Positions 13,701 to 23,564 of a stretch of 64,000 nt of DNA are shown here, piece after piece (the first letter of the stretch is position 1; the number at the start of each line of letters is the position of its first letter). The DNA lies in NCBI GenBank assembly GCA_021229015.1, contig CM037792.1:42477655-42541654 (forward strand). Direction: 5' to 3'. The stretch is from Solen grandis. Taxonomy: Eukaryota; Mollusca; Bivalvia; Adapedonta; Solenidae. Below the pieces are notes generated by a model. The model was not told where the DNA came from. It was given only the letters and a program-made list of their open reading frames with translations, and did not search any database. Both the position numbers and the translations under genes were made by a program.

Positions 13701-16700
13701 CAAATTCTTTTATAAAACCTGTAGAAAAAACTCAAGAGGAACTATTGGAGTTGCACATCCCCCCTACCCACTCATGGAAAGTGTGTTAAAACTGTCTTCT
13801 AGTGCAGCAGGATTTAACTCGTAATCTGTATGTACAATATGTGTATGCTATCACTGATAACTAGAAAATATCATGGAAAGAAACCTTCAGTCATGGAATT
13901 TTAGTTTCAGAATTCTGTATAAACCATGATACATATATGTGTATGAAGCCAGTAAAATGGGTCCACCTGATATATATTATCTACTGCCTTTAGATGGATG
14001 CCAGCAGTCCACCCCTACAGGTTCAGCCACAGGAGTCCAGCATCTCTTTTAACGACGTCCACTTCCAGTACATAGAGGGACAGAAGATCCTGAATGGTCT
14101 AAGTTTCTCCGTACCCTCCGGGAAGAAGGTTGCCATTGTAGGAGGCAGTGGATCAGGGTGAGGTCTTGTACTTTTCCTTGTAGACCAAGAGAAATATTGA
14201 AGAACTTATCTATTCTATCTGGATACAGTGGTTGATCTGAGAGGAGGTTTAAGACATGCTTATGCAGTGAATGTAAGAGATACAAGGAAAATTCAAAATG
14301 GAACCCATTTCTTAGCTGGACTTTTCTTAGAATCACAAAAATCAATGCACAATATTTGATTGGAACTTCTCACATGTTTTTCCAACCGTATTATCTACTG
14401 TCCCAAATAAGAATTATAATATTTGTTTGTATTTATTCAAATTGCAACCTTTTTTCTTTAAATTTTGGTTAAAATTATCTCAATAACCATTAATACATAT
14501 AGGATTGAAATTTCACAAATTGGGTTCCTAGCCCTGTTACCTACTATCCAGAACAAGAATTGAAAAATGACAAACTTATTCACCTGTTGTTGGAGTACAT
14601 GATTATATTCAAAGTGGGAAACAATTCAAAAGGGCAAGTAATGTTTGCAGTTATGTCCTTTTTCAACTTAGATTTTGTATTTGCTGTTCATAATAAAAAA
14701 TACCAGATTCTCTTGAAACTTGGAATATTTTTGGTAATAATGTTTTTCATGCAAGTTCTTATTTCAGTAAGTACTTAAGCTAGGGGATTAAAAATTCTAG
14801 CATGTGTTCAGGATCAATACTTTCAGTCACATATTTTTCATGTAACACTACAAATAGTAACAGCTTACAGTATATGATCCAGCAATCAGAAAAATGGAGT
14901 GCGCAGTCTTAGAAGAGTTTTTTTTAATGCTCTAAAGTGATAACTACTTTATTTATTCAGGAAGTCTACAATTGTGCGTCTCTTGTTCCGGTTCTTTGAC
15001 CCTCAATCTGGAGAGATTCTGATCAACAACCAGAACATCCGGAATGTGAACCTGGACAGCGTTCGGCGGGAGATTGGTGTTGTACCTCAGGTTGGTATGC
15101 AGTAGATATGTTGTGGTAGTGTGGAAGTTAAGGGATGTACTTCACATTTCCTGAAGGGGCCTCTGTGGCCAAGAGGGTAAAGTCGCTGACTTTAACACTC
15201 ACTCAGCCTTTCACCATTTAGGATCGAATCCTGGCAGGGTCATTTGGATTTTAATGTGAGGAGGCCATTCAGTTGGCTTACGGTAGGTTTGTGGTTCTAC
15301 CTGGATGCCTCAGTGTATTTGGGGTCTTCCTCCACCTGTAATTAGCTGGACATGGTTATATGACAAATACTGTCGCAGCGATTGTAAACTCAATAAACAA
15401 TCAATCATCAGTCACATTTCCTGCACTGTTTGAGTGTGGGTGTGACCTTACTTTATTTATATGAGAGTCAAAAACAGTATGTACAGTCAAGTAACATAAA
15501 TCACTTGGTTGACATCATGTGTTATATTGACAACAGGTGTTAGTCTTAGGGTTTTTCCCTTCAGGGAGTAACTTTTTCTAAACAGTTCTTGAGGATAAGA
15601 TTGATCCTGTTGTATCATGAAATGCCATCACTCATTGCCTGAATATCTGCTGTGTATTTTGTTTAACCATTCCAAAAAGCATACTATCAGAATGAGCAGT
15701 TGTCTTAGGCATTTGTTAAGGTAGATTTTCATATTTTCCATGTTCAGTTAAACATTTGAAAAATCTTGAAATTGTTCTGCATTTCTTGATCTTTTGGCTG
15801 AATAAACCTCTCTCTGATAGAGAATCAGTAACCTTTCCCCCCTGTGTTGGCAATTTGTTTACCATGTCATGTCATATTTACTTTCAGGTGACAGCATTAA
15901 CTGAAGGGAAATAACTGTGATCATTTTTATTTGTGATCGATTAAATACACAACACAGATTAAATCCCTTGCATTTTATTAGATTTGATAAACCTGTAGAG
16001 GAGAGCATCCATAAACAAAAAATGACATCAGTCACAGTGGGATATAATTTGTCACTCAACTGTATACATGTAAATACATTCTGACTCAAGTTTTTGCATT
16101 TCTTATGTATATATCCAAGAAAATCATTAATTTTGCAAAGAAACATTTTTTCTCAGAAAATACCTTTGTAAGAAATATTTTCTTATTCTTGTTTTGATTG
16201 AAAAAATTAGGTCATTCATTGACAAAGTTATAGATACTTTAAATGTTGGATATCCGGGCCTATTAAAAAAAATTAAACATTGTTATATGTTATACCTTCC
16301 AGCAATGGGAGGTAATTGGTTTGATCCCCAGTCGCGACATACCAACATCGTAAAAAAAGGAACTGGTATAGCTGCCTTGCTTGGCGTTAAGCATATAAGG
16401 GTAATTCCAGAATCTGTTTCAGGATGATTTGACTGGATGTGGTATCATGCCATATGTCTACAGCTTTATACTGCAGTGTGGCAGCACTTTATTTGTCTCA
16501 AGTAGACATAATCTCCAAATGACTGAAATACTGTTGATGGAAAGTTAAACCCAATAAACAAACAAATATGAAACTTGGTTTAATTTTTCTTTTGGAAACC
16601 CTTTGCTTCTTTAATGAAAACAAAAAATAGTTCAATATAAATTGTTGTTAGCAATTGCATTGACATTTTTTATGTGCTTGCACGCTGTATTGGCTTGTAC

Positions 16701-19700
16701 ATCAGTTCTCTCCTAATGCTGGTGAAGAGAACATTAAAATTGATGTATGAACCTTTACAGTAGTGTAATTGTCATATACTATATGTGCACTGTTTGAACC
16801 ACAGGACTGTGTGCTATTCCATGACACTATATATAACAACATTCTGTACGGAGACCTGTCCAAGACAGAGACAGACGTGTATGAGGCTGCCCGGTCAGCG
16901 GAGATTCATGATACCATCATGAACAGGTTCCCTCTGAAATATGAGACTCCGGTTGGGGAAAGAGGACTTAAACTCTCAGGTACGTTACTTTGAAAACAGA
17001 ATGATAAGAATTACAAAAGGTGTGTCAGAGAGGACAAAGGACAAACACTCCATTAATATATTCAGTATGGAAAATTGATAAGCTACAAGGAAAATGAATA
17101 ATGGTTTTACCACTTGCTTCCCTTTTTGTGTTTGGCAATATGAATTTAGGATGAACTGATTGGTTTGCTCTATTTTTGATTGCTGTAGAAGTGTCAACCT
17201 CATATTTTCAGGGGTTTACTTAAGGATTTGACATTCACTTGTCCAGGGGGCAAGTTACTATGAAGATCTACTAGCCCCATTCAAAACAGGTTGCCCGATC
17301 TTTAAGTTAGTTGGTGTTTGTTAATGTTTAAAACTAAATATGTGTAATATTAAGTTGAATTTTAGTTAATATGTATCAAACACAATTTGCAAGCATTTTA
17401 CCCCTGATATACTAAAGAAAATAAAAAAAACTGAAAGATTTCATTTACAGAAATAAACTTGTCCACAGGGCTATCTTCTTGAAAAATCACTTGCCCGCAG
17501 TGATTTTAACCTGGTGCGGGCAAGTGGGCATCCATGTAAGAAAACCCCAGTATTTTATGCTCTTCTCAAACTGTGCTTGTGTCTTTATAGGAATTCTGTA
17601 TCCCATCCATTCATGAAACGGTCCATTTTATAAAGAAAAAAAATCAGCTCTAGTTTAACTTGCTTTTAAAGGCTTATGGGTTGACATTATTGTGACATGC
17701 TTAACCCTTTCCCTCATATAGACACATTTTGATGCCCTCAATAGGTATCACATAAAGCCTAATCTGCAGGAAACCACAGTTAAACCTTACCAAATTTAAT
17801 TGTAAAATCCTCATTTCCAGACCACTGAGGAGCAGCGAACAGCATAAAACCTGATCAGCCTGCGAGTTACTTGCAGGCTGATCTGGTTTTATGCTGTTCG
17901 CATAGGTCTTTTCATGGTATCCTCTATGAGGGAAAGGGTTAAAGCTTGGTGGGACCAGTGATTAGCATTGAACTACGTAGATAAATGTAGAAATATTTGA
18001 AGTATTAATGAAATGCAGAAATATTCTATTATTAATTATTACCACAAAGATACTAATGCTTCTTAGCTTGTTAATGTTGATCTAGTTTTTCTTGATATTT
18101 GTTTACTCTATTGATGTGTACTTGGCCATTACGGCCCTCAAGTTAGAATTTCCACTTTGTGGTGACATTAATGTTCTGCATCATATTTTACTTGTTTATT
18201 TTCCATGTATACCTTCTGAGGCCAAAAAATGTGATTGATATATCATTATGATCTACATTTTGTGGTGTTTTTTTTTTTTTGCACTGAATAAAGAGTAGGA
18301 AATAATGACCTGGAAAAATTGTGATATGTGACCTGTGTTGAATTTATCAACCGTACTGTACTTAGCTCTTAGTAATACTGAAATACTCAAGCAGTAATGT
18401 CATTGCTGTTGTTTCTCTAATAAAGATACCTAAATATTTCATTTCTGAACAATTATTGTTAATAAGGTAATAATTTATGCCAAATTAGTCATGTAATTAA
18501 ACATTCTGTAAAACTGAAATATTTGTATGGTTTCAATCCAGCTGATAAAATTGAAGTACACATGTATCCAATTGCAAGTATTTTAGATGGAATTGAAGCC
18601 TGGAGTTTGATATAAACAGGTTTGATATATCTGGAGTGTACTGTAAAAAATAAAGGAAATTCCCATAATACTGATCCAAGAAAATATATCAAGATTGTTC
18701 ATTGTTTGACGGATATTAATTTTTCCAAACCTTCTATGAAGCCACAGGGCTTTAAAAATCTGTGAAATCTTTAACTCCCCAGCAGTTTTAACTGATCAGT
18801 AGTCAAGGTCAGACCCTTGAACTAGGCTATTGCTTAATTCTCACACAACCATGAATGTTTTTATCTGACTCCAGGGGGAGAAAAGCAGCGGGTTGCTATC
18901 GCACGTGCCATAATGAAGGACCCACCCATTTTCATCTACGATGAAGCCACCTCCTCATTGGATACCATCACAGAACAGGTACTTCATGCTGCTTACTTAT
19001 AATTTGATAATTTTAAAATTGAAAGAAGAAGAAAAAAGGAATATGGTATGAATGACCTAGAACCAGCCCCGATTCAGTAGGTGGTTAGGACTCCTGTTTT
19101 TGAAATGGGAATTAATAGGTTCAGTCCCTGGACACACTCTATCAAATTCATCAAAAGTTTTGTTAGCTTCCTAGTACATAGTACACAAGGGTGGCTAATG
19201 ATATGGTGAATGTCTGGATAATGTGACTGGGTATGGTATCATTCCACCTGTCTGTGGTGTGATAAGACAGTGGGTCATATAGACTGATTAACTGTTGGTG
19301 GGATGTTAAACATAGCAAGTAAACAAACAAATGATTTAAATATATTATTTGTTTATAAATGTGAATGACTGATAGCATGGTATCTTTTTGATTATTATTA
19401 AAGAAGTATGTCAAAACTGTATGAAAAAATTAAAGGATTGTCTTTATTGATAGATGATATTTTTAACTGTATTTTTTATATTGTGGATCTTGAACACTTC
19501 CCCTCTGAGTTCATGGGAAGACAGGATTTCTCTGTTGGTCATAGTGGCTGACTTTCAACTGCCTAGTTCCTCACTGCTGTGGGCTCAAGTCCCCAGTTTG
19601 AGTGACCATCACTCAGAGTTTTTATGTAAGAAAACCTCCCCGCTGGCTTGTAGGTTGGTGGTCCCACCCAGGTACCTCTGTGCACCAGGGGTCTTCCTGT

Positions 19701-20066
19701 AATTAGCGAAGAAGAAAAAAAAAGTTTCAACATGAGGTTTTCTTATTCTGCATCACCAGAATCTTGATCTTCCTTTGAGATCATAAGTTATCTTAAAAAT
19801 GTCTCATTTGATTTCAGAATATACTTCAAGCATTACGACAAGTCACAAAGGGTAGGACCACCATAGTGATTGCACATAGACTGTCAACTGTAGTGGATGC
19901 AGACGAGATCCTTGTACTGGAGAAAGGGTGCGTGGCAGAAAGGGGCAGCCATTTTGAATTGATGGCCAAACCAAACAGTCTGTACAAGGATTTATGGGAG
20001 AAACAGAGCGCTGTGCATTTAGAATTTCCAGACAATAATGAGCACCCTGAAGAGACAAAACTGTGA
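1577..20066 (+). CDS. ABCB7: Mitochondrial ABC half-transporter ABCB7/Atm1 (15 exons)
   Basis: Exports a glutathione/sulfur species from the mitochondrial matrix for cytosolic iron-sulfur protein assembly; it sits in the inner membrane as a homodimer (family knowledge). Fifteen exons join in phase to about 717 residues (698 if the first donor of exon 1 is used). The leader is Arg-rich, as for mitochondrial import. Residues ~120-445 form the transmembrane domain with very conserved blocks such as [15 protein letters not shown] and [16 protein letters not shown]. The nucleotide-binding domain has Walker A GGSGSGKST (494-502), Q-loop VVPQ, signature LSGGEKQR (599-606), Walker B IFIYDE (619-624) and H-loop His655. 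All introns are GT-AG. As I recall, vertebrate ABCB7 ends in a Cys-rich tail; this protein ends EHPEETKL instead. No frameshift or stop is seen, so the gene looks functional. Confidence 0.96.
2826..3240. repeat. Tandem array of ~165-bp diverged units in ABCB7 intron 1
   Basis: Three diverged copies share the blocks ATACTTGATAATCAT, GCAGTTGT, ATTCTGAAA and GTTATGCCCC at similar spacing. The third copy is partial. No coding capacity is seen. The rest of intron 1 (1727-3897) shows nothing recognisable. Confidence 0.6.
3898..3969 (+). CDS. ABCB7: ABCB7 exon 2: leader region
   Basis: A 72-nt phase 0/0 exon between TTTTCAG and GTAAGC. It encodes a basic 24-residue stretch ([13 protein letters not shown] and on) with no domain of its own. 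It fits the variable region between targeting signal and membrane domain. Confidence 0.75.
4367..4567 (+). CDS. ABCB7: ABCB7 exon 3: end of leader and start of membrane domain
   Basis: Phase 0/0, acceptor CAACAG, donor GTGGGT. The 67 residues include the conserved stretch before the first membrane helix ([20 protein letters not shown]). Confidence 0.92.
4678..5012 (+). repeat. MITE-like element, copy 1 of 2
   Basis: Collinear with 17211-17551 over its whole length (shared CTTAAGGATTTGAC, GTTGCCC, GTGTAATATTAAG, AAAAATCACTTGCCC, GGGCAAG). CACTTGTCC near one end and GGCAAGCG near the other form a subterminal inverted repeat. No coding capacity. Confidence 0.6.
5575..5704 (+). CDS. ABCB7: ABCB7 exon 4: first membrane helices
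   Basis: Acceptor TTTACAG, donor GTAAGG, ends in phase 1. It encodes [16 protein letters not shown] and ATAVLIG, typical of the first membrane segment of the family. Confidence 0.93.
5705..6460. other. ABCB7 intron 4
   Basis: AT-rich intron. I see no gene, RNA or recognisable repeat in it. Confidence 0.5.
6461..6647 (+). CDS. ABCB7: ABCB7 exon 5: conserved loop of the membrane domain
   Basis: Acceptor GTTACAG, donor GTGATT, phases 1 to 2. It carries the most conserved part of the membrane domain, including [20 protein letters not shown]. Confidence 0.96.
6913..7147 (+). mobile_element. TTAA-flanked MITE (piggyBac-type), copy 1
   Basis: Flanked by TTAA at 6909-6912 and 7148-7151. The ends are inverted (CCCTTTCCCTCATA / TATGAGGGAAAGGG). 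TTAA duplication with a CCYT terminus is the piggyBac pattern. The centre (7044-7110) is a near-perfect hairpin with a stem of ~30 bp (GCGAACAGCATAAAACC ... GGTTTTATGCTGTTCGC). Non-coding; it sits in intron 5. Confidence 0.85.
7415..7496 (+). CDS. ABCB7: ABCB7 exon 6: membrane helix
   Basis: Acceptor TTTCAG, donor GTAAGT, phases 2 to 0. It encodes a hydrophobic helix ([20 protein letters not shown]). Confidence 0.94.
7660..7757 (+). repeat. SINE-B fragment
   Basis: Matches the body of the repeat at 16300-16565 and 23565-23826 (GCTCAGCATATA, GGGTAGTTCCAGGATTGG, GATATCATGC). The tail is cut by the pogo fragment that follows. Confidence 0.55.
7758..8036 (-). pseudogene. pogo/Tigger-type transposase N-terminal fragment
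   Basis: An 86-residue minus-strand frame begins [20 protein letters not shown] and continues with a helix-turn-helix of the CENP-B N-terminal type ([16 protein letters not shown]). After that the frame stops resembling the family, so it is a truncated or frameshifted remnant. The DDE catalytic part is absent. Confidence 0.5.
8392..8480 (+). CDS. ABCB7: ABCB7 exon 7: membrane helix
   Basis: Acceptor TTTGCAG, donor GTCAGT, phases 0 to 2. It encodes [14 protein letters not shown] and a following hydrophobic helix ending ITQWR. Confidence 0.95.
8690..9021 (+). repeat. Direct duplication of ~90 bp, 242 bp apart
   Basis: 8690-8776 and 8932-9021 are ~85% alike (shared TAAGTAAGTAAAATTGTTAA and CAACAGATTCTAT). 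Non-coding intron sequence. Confidence 0.6.
9074..10373 (-). mobile_element. mariner-family DNA transposon, complete but inactive
   Basis: 1300 bp between TA dinucleotides (9072-9073 and 10374-10375). The inverted ends begin CGAGGGTCATCC and CGAAGGTCATCC and continue for about 30 bp through ATGAATGAGAGTT. Length, TA target and internal transposase fit a Tc1/mariner element. It lies in ABCB7 intron 7. Confidence 0.9.
9139..10187 (-). pseudogene. mariner transposase pseudogene
   Basis: The minus-strand frame keeps recognisable mariner parts: an N-terminal helix-turn-helix ([14 protein letters not shown]), the first catalytic Asp in AIDQTWI, a PHKSGVV block and the third Asp in [14 protein letters not shown]. 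In-frame stops lie at 9861-9863 (Leu expected), 9627-9629 (Gln expected) and 9429-9431, where the second catalytic Asp (family HDNA block) should be. A further stop and a frameshift follow. The stops look like point changes, so this is an old decayed copy. Confidence 0.88.
10696..10783 (+). CDS. ABCB7: ABCB7 exon 8: matrix loop
   Basis: Acceptor TTTCAG, donor GTAACT, phases 2 to 0. It encodes [20 protein letters not shown], the loop that lines the substrate/glutathione pocket in Atm1-type transporters (family knowledge). Confidence 0.96.
11405..11660 (+). repeat. Dispersed repeat with GACCTTGACCT blocks
   Basis: It begins TTTATGCCCCCTGCATCGAT and contains GACCTTGACCTT and TGACCTTGACCC, repeated nuclear-receptor-like half sites typical of a mollusc-type dispersed repeat. 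Compare 24500-24975. Non-coding. Confidence 0.4.
12157..12238 (-). repeat. tRNA-like SINE fragment
   Basis: The minus strand has an A-box-like TGGTCTAGTGGTAA and a B-box-like GGTTCAATCCC. It is a SINE head without body; it resembles the fragment at 51040-51165. Confidence 0.5.
12286..12629 (+). repeat. 8 x 43-bp tandem array next to the exon 9 acceptor
   Basis: Exactly 344 bp, eight almost identical 43-bp copies. Each copy holds GTGCAATTTTACAGTACC, so ACAG follows a pyrimidine-rich run as in a 3' splice site, and the next bases TACCTCATGCAATGAATAA resemble the start of exon 9 (TACTTCAACAATGAG). Translation after such a site would hit TGA within five codons. Confidence 0.95.
12650..12824 (+). 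CDS. ABCB7: ABCB7 exon 9: YFNNE loop and membrane helix
   Basis: Acceptor TTTTCCCAG, donor GTATGT, phases 0 to 1. It begins [13 protein letters not shown] and ends in a hydrophobic helix ([13 protein letters not shown]). A 43-bp tandem array with acceptor-like sites ends 20 bp before the true acceptor. Confidence 0.96.
13436..13593 (+). CDS. ABCB7: ABCB7 exon 10: last membrane helix
   Basis: Acceptor CCCCCAG, donor GTAAGT, phases 1 to 0. It encodes [20 protein letters not shown] and the linker towards the nucleotide-binding domain. Confidence 0.96.
13994..14157 (+). CDS. ABCB7: ABCB7 exon 11: nucleotide-binding domain start, A-loop
   Basis: Acceptor CTTTAG, donor GTGAGG, phases 0 to 2. It encodes [20 protein letters not shown] (Tyr of the A-loop) and the first half of Walker A. 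The intron splits the P-loop inside a Gly codon. Confidence 0.95.
14961..15090 (+). CDS. ABCB7: ABCB7 exon 12: Walker A end to Q-loop
   Basis: Acceptor TTATTCAG, donor GTTGGT, phases 2 to 0. It completes Walker A with GKST and ends at the Q-loop Gln (IGVVPQ). Confidence 0.96.
15154..15411 (+). repeat. SINE-A, full length
   Basis: Bounded by a perfect 12-bp target duplication TCACATTTCCTG (15142-15153 and 15412-15423). The tRNA-like head has GTGGCCAAGAGGG and a B-box GGATCGAATCC; the body contains GGTTCTACCTGGATGCC and the tail is AATAAACAATCAATCATCA. Other copies: 28480-28715 (full), tails at 19600-19712 and 29015-29155. It may belong to the described bivalve V-type SINEs, which I cannot verify. 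Confidence 0.85.
16300..16565 (+). repeat. SINE-B copy
   Basis: A B-box-like GGTTTGATCCCC is followed by the shared body (GGAACTGGTATAGCT, AGCATATAAGGG, ATCATGCCATATGTCTACAG) and the tail GACTGAAATACTGTTGATGG ... AATAAACAAACAAA. It is in ABCB7 intron 12. Confidence 0.65.
16805..16979 (+). CDS. ABCB7: ABCB7 exon 13: helical subdomain of the NBD
   Basis: Acceptor ACCACAG, donor GTACGT, phases 0 to 1. It encodes [17 protein letters not shown], the helical subdomain and GERGLKLS leading into the signature motif. Confidence 0.96.
17211..17551 (+). repeat. MITE-like element, copy 2 of 2, with TATTTT target duplication
   Basis: Collinear with 4678-5012. Its ends are CAGGGGTTTACTTAAGGATT and, inverted, CTGGGGTTTTCTTACATGGA, and it is flanked on both sides by TATTTT. 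Subterminal CACTTGTCC/GGGCAAGTG are inverted. Non-coding; no transposase of this family is seen in the window. Confidence 0.65.
17705..17938 (+). mobile_element. TTAA-flanked MITE, copy 2
   Basis: TTAA at 17701-17704 and 17939-17942; over 90% identical to the copy at 6913-7147, with the same central hairpin. It is in ABCB7 intron 13; the rest of that intron up to 18874 shows no recognisable feature. Confidence 0.88.
18875..18978 (+). CDS. ABCB7: ABCB7 exon 14: ABC signature and Walker B
   Basis: Acceptor ACTCCAG, donor GTACTT, phases 1 to 0. It completes LSGGEKQR and carries Walker B IFIYDE with D-loop SSLD. Confidence 0.96.
19052..19335 (+). repeat. SINE-B copy with tRNA-like head
   Basis: Head with A-box-like TAGGTGGTTAGGACTCC and B-box-like AGGTTCAGTCCC, a diverged SINE-B body (GACTGGGTATGGTATCATTCC) and a tail of AACAAACAAA. 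It is in ABCB7 intron 14. Confidence 0.6.
19600..19712 (+). repeat. SINE-A tail fragment
   Basis: Matches the 3' body of SINE-A (GCTGGCTTGTAGGTTGGTGG, GGTACCTCTGTGCA, GGGGTCTTCC, GTAATTAGC). Confidence 0.6.
19818..20066 (+). CDS. ABCB7: ABCB7 exon 15: H-loop, C terminus, stop
   Basis: Acceptor GATTTCAG. It carries the H-loop ([15 protein letters not shown]) and a divergent, acidic C-terminal end; the TGA stop is at 20064-20066. Confidence 0.96.
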   Translation, partial: NILQALRQVTKGRTTIVIAHRLSTVVDADEILVLEKGCVAERGSHFELMAKPNSLYKDLWEKQSAVHLEFPDNNEHPEETKL

Positions 20067-21205
20067 TCATATGTTTTTGTTGTTACTTGTTGATAGGACT
20101 TTTATTTATTTATTTTTAATTATTACATATTAAATCTACAAAATCAGATTTGACTATTTTCAAAGCGCTGGGGCTTTTTTTTTTACTTTGTTGAACTCTT
20201 TTGATAGTTCATAAAAGGTTATGCATTGAGGTTTAGAGTAAGTGGAGAAAATCTCTCATTGGCTTGTAAGTTGTCAAAGGTTGTATATTGTTGTCTGTTT
20301 CTGATAGCTTAGACAAGATAAATATTGTATTTAAACCAAATCAGGTTGAAAATTACTATATATTTCAGAAGGGGAAAAGAATGAGAGGGTATTATTTGTT
20401 TTGTTTGAAGGAATGTATGTTGATAAAGGTATAAAAATAAACAAAAAAGCTTAAGATCTCTTTAAACCCTTTACAACATATAGACTCATTTCGATGCATT
20501 GGAAAAAAGATCAGACCCTAATTATACTGATCAGGGTCTCCTCAGTTTGCTCATACAATGTTATAGCTCAGATCTTAAGCAGTCTGCATGGTACATGTAA
20601 ATAAAAAAAAGCATTATTTTATATACCAATTAAAGTTAAAAAATAATATTCATTGAGTCATAAACTTGTAAGGTAGGTTAAAATTTCGGCTTCTCGGAAG
20701 TGAGGGTGGTCATATATTGTGAACATGAAACTCATGCATATTGCTATTGAGGTTCATTTGTTAGCAAAGTACATATATTACCTATTTTGGTACCAAATAT
20801 TTATTTTCCCCATCAGTGAAGTTTCTGTATACAGTTCAAATATTACAAATGTTTGTCCATTGGGTATTGAAATATACATTTTGTCCAGTTAAACAGTAAC
20901 TTAGGATGTTAATGGAAGCATGAGTCAATCACTGCCATTGTTCTCTCCATAGAATTTCATATCAAGATATTCAAGTTGTGTATACATCAGTTGAGACTTA
21001 ACAGACAGTTTTTAATGTCTCCCCACATACTTGATGTAAAGGTAACAGTATGATACCAAAATGACTAATACACCTTTATTTGATACAAAATATTTTTGCA
21101 AATACATTGTCTGCTTATTTTTTAAAATAGAGATTTTTTTCTTCTCTTATTTTATCATTGTTTTTGTTTAATATTTAAATCTTACACTGCAGATCTGTCG
21201 GAATC
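20067..21205 (+). other. ABCB7 3' flank with candidate poly(A) signals
   Basis: An AATAAA lies at 20436-20441 and a second at 22395-22400. The true end cannot be decided from sequence. A diverged relative of the TTAA MITE lies at about 20462-20580. Otherwise nothing is recognisable. Confidence 0.4.
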
Positions 21206-21209
21206 TTAA

Positions 21210-21430
21210 CCCTTTCCCTCATAGAGGAAACCATGGAAAGACCTATGCAAACAACATAAAACCAGATCAGCCTGCGAGTAACAGGTTTTATGTTGTTTGC
21301 TGCTCCTCAGTGGTCTGGAAATGAGTACTTTATAACTAAATTTGGTAGGGTTTAACTGTGGTTTTCTGCAGATCAGGCTTTATGTGGTACCTATTGAGTG
21401 CGTCAAAATGAGTCTATATGAGGGAAAGGG
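21210..21430 (-). mobile_element. TTAA-flanked MITE, copy 3 (reverse)
   Basis: TTAA at 21206-21209 and 21431-21434. Same family as 6913-7147 in the opposite orientation. Part of the central hairpin is deleted (221 bp). Confidence 0.85.
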
Positions 21431-21789
21431 TTAAGACAACAAAACATTTGGAGATGTGTGAAAACCTTGAGAATCCGAAATATCCAGGATAGATACATAT
21501 ATTGTTAGTATATTTATTTATGTCAAAACTAAAATGATGCAGAATAAGATCTGCTGGTCTGTAAAACCTACATATCATCTTCAGCAGTGGGAAATACACT
21601 TGAATCTGTATTAGCAGTCACCTGTATTAAGAGGTCAACTTGCATTTAGAGGTCAGATTAGATTTTACCAAACAATAGCATGTTTATTATGTTTAACCTT
21701 TATTCAGTGGTCACCTCTTTTAAGTGATCATGTTCTCTTGTTGCCTTGACTGTAAAAAATTATCTACTTACTATTTTTAAAGTAAGTCT

Positions 21790-22075
21790 GTCATAAAAAC
21801 TAGCAATTGTTTGTGCGGATAGCTCCTTTTTCATTTAATGGCATTATTTCATACTTGCATTAATGCATGAGTGATTAATATGGATGTGCAATTGTGCACA
21901 AAGGTGAGATAAGTTTGGATTGCATTTTTTTTCTGGAGTTATTTCCCTTTTTGTATTTTCTTAAGCAAATTCTTATGCAGATAACTCCTGTATTATTTAA
22001 CAAAATTTCTTCATACTTGCCTAGAGGATTGATATTAATGTGCAGTTGTGCATAAACTTGAGACAACATAGATTG
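21790..22075 (+). repeat. Two diverged ~150-bp direct repeats
   Basis: Both units contain GATA[A/G]CTCC, TTCATACTTGC, GTGCA[A/G]TTGTGCA and GAGA[T/C]AA at the same spacing. Non-coding. Confidence 0.5.
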
Positions 22076-22549
22076 AATTATTTGCTTTTAATATGTTTAC
22101 CATTATGCACAACTTCATTTTCTCCATCCTGACCTCTGAAGCTTCCTCTAAGAGTGGCTTGTCTTTCAGGTGTATAATTCTCCAACTTGTCTTCTAGGTA
22201 CATGTAAAGTAGCTTGTGATATGTTAAAATCCGGGTGACATGTGTAAGATTTTTCATGTTATAGAATAGGATGAAAAGGAGTTAATTGTTAAACTTTTTT
22301 CTGTGTATTCTGAATTTTCTTGTAACAGTTTTATTTGGAATTTAATGTTTTTATCTCAAAATTATCATGATATGCAGATTTATTGCTCTTATTAAATAAA
22401 AATATTACAAAATGATACTCAAGGACATTACCCCCTTTGTGTAAAACTTGTATTTAATAATCAAAGAATGGATAATAGAGATTGTGTGTGTGTATTTGAG
22501 ACTAGGCTTGAGATCCACCAACAATACTTAGCACTCAAAAAATACTTAA

Positions 22550-22777
22550 CCCTTTCCCTCATATAGACTCATTTTGACGCACTCAATAGGTACCACATAA
22601 AGCCTGATCTGCAGAAAGCCAAACTCAATCCTTACCAAATTTAATTGTAAAATTACCAGACCACTGAGGAGCAGCGAACAGCTTAAAACCTGATCAGCCT
22701 GCGAGTTACTCGCAGGCTGATCTGGTTTTATGCTGTTCGCATAGGTCTTTTCATGGTATCCTCTATGAGGGAAAGGG
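22550..22777 (+). mobile_element. TTAA-flanked MITE, copy 4
   Basis: TTAA at 22546-22549 and 22778-22781, inverted ends CCCTTTCCCTCATA, and the intact central hairpin. Confidence 0.88.
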
Positions 22778-22882
22778 TTAACCTGCTGAATTTCTCAAAT
22801 GGACTTAGCCGGCACCTTTTTTGGAACTGTCCATTATCAATTTTAGGGATAACAAGATGAAAACTTGTAGTTAGTCAGCCAA

Positions 22883-22912
22883 CAGTAAAGAGCCAGGCCT
22901 GGCTCTTTACTG
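22883..22912. repeat. Perfect 30-bp palindrome
   Basis: CAGTAAAGAGCCAGG is followed directly by its exact reverse complement with no loop, and the match extends outwards with one mismatch (CCA/TGG). Confidence 0.95.
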
Positions 22913-23564
22913 GTGGGAAAGGTTAGCACTTACAGTTCCAGCAGGGTAAGAGTTAAATACTTAGGAACGAATTTCCATATTCTTGTTTCTCTAATAGGAT
23001 GCCCATCTATTTTTGTTCTTTATAAATTTTACTAGTTGTTACAGTGTTTATTTAATTGGACTTAGTCCTGTACATGAACATTTTGAAAAACAGTAATGGT
23101 GGCATGCGTTTCTACCTAATTTTAAGTATTATTAAGTGCTAAGTGTTATCGGTGGAAATAGAGCACGTATGATACATGTACAAAGATTTTGATATTTCTG
23201 ATGTATGAAAATAATCTGACTGCCTGTGAGGTGATTGATTATTTAATTTCTAACAATATCTTTATCTGTGTTGTTATCATTCGGATATCCTTGGGTAGTT
23301 CCATCTCAGTCACTCAGGTGTCCAAATTGTGTGTGTGTGATGGGTTATTATTTTCCACATGTAGTATTTTATTAAAACATCCGAGAAGAAAAAAATGTAA
23401 AACAGCATAGACTTTGTCAAGTCTTGTGTCATTTCCTTTTTCCACACTAGTTAAATATAGAAACTACGATTTCAAGACATAAATAAAAACCTGGGTTCGG
23501 GAATCTTTATCTTACATGATTTTACGCTCTTGTTTTGCAATTCATATCTTCCAAAACCCTTGCA

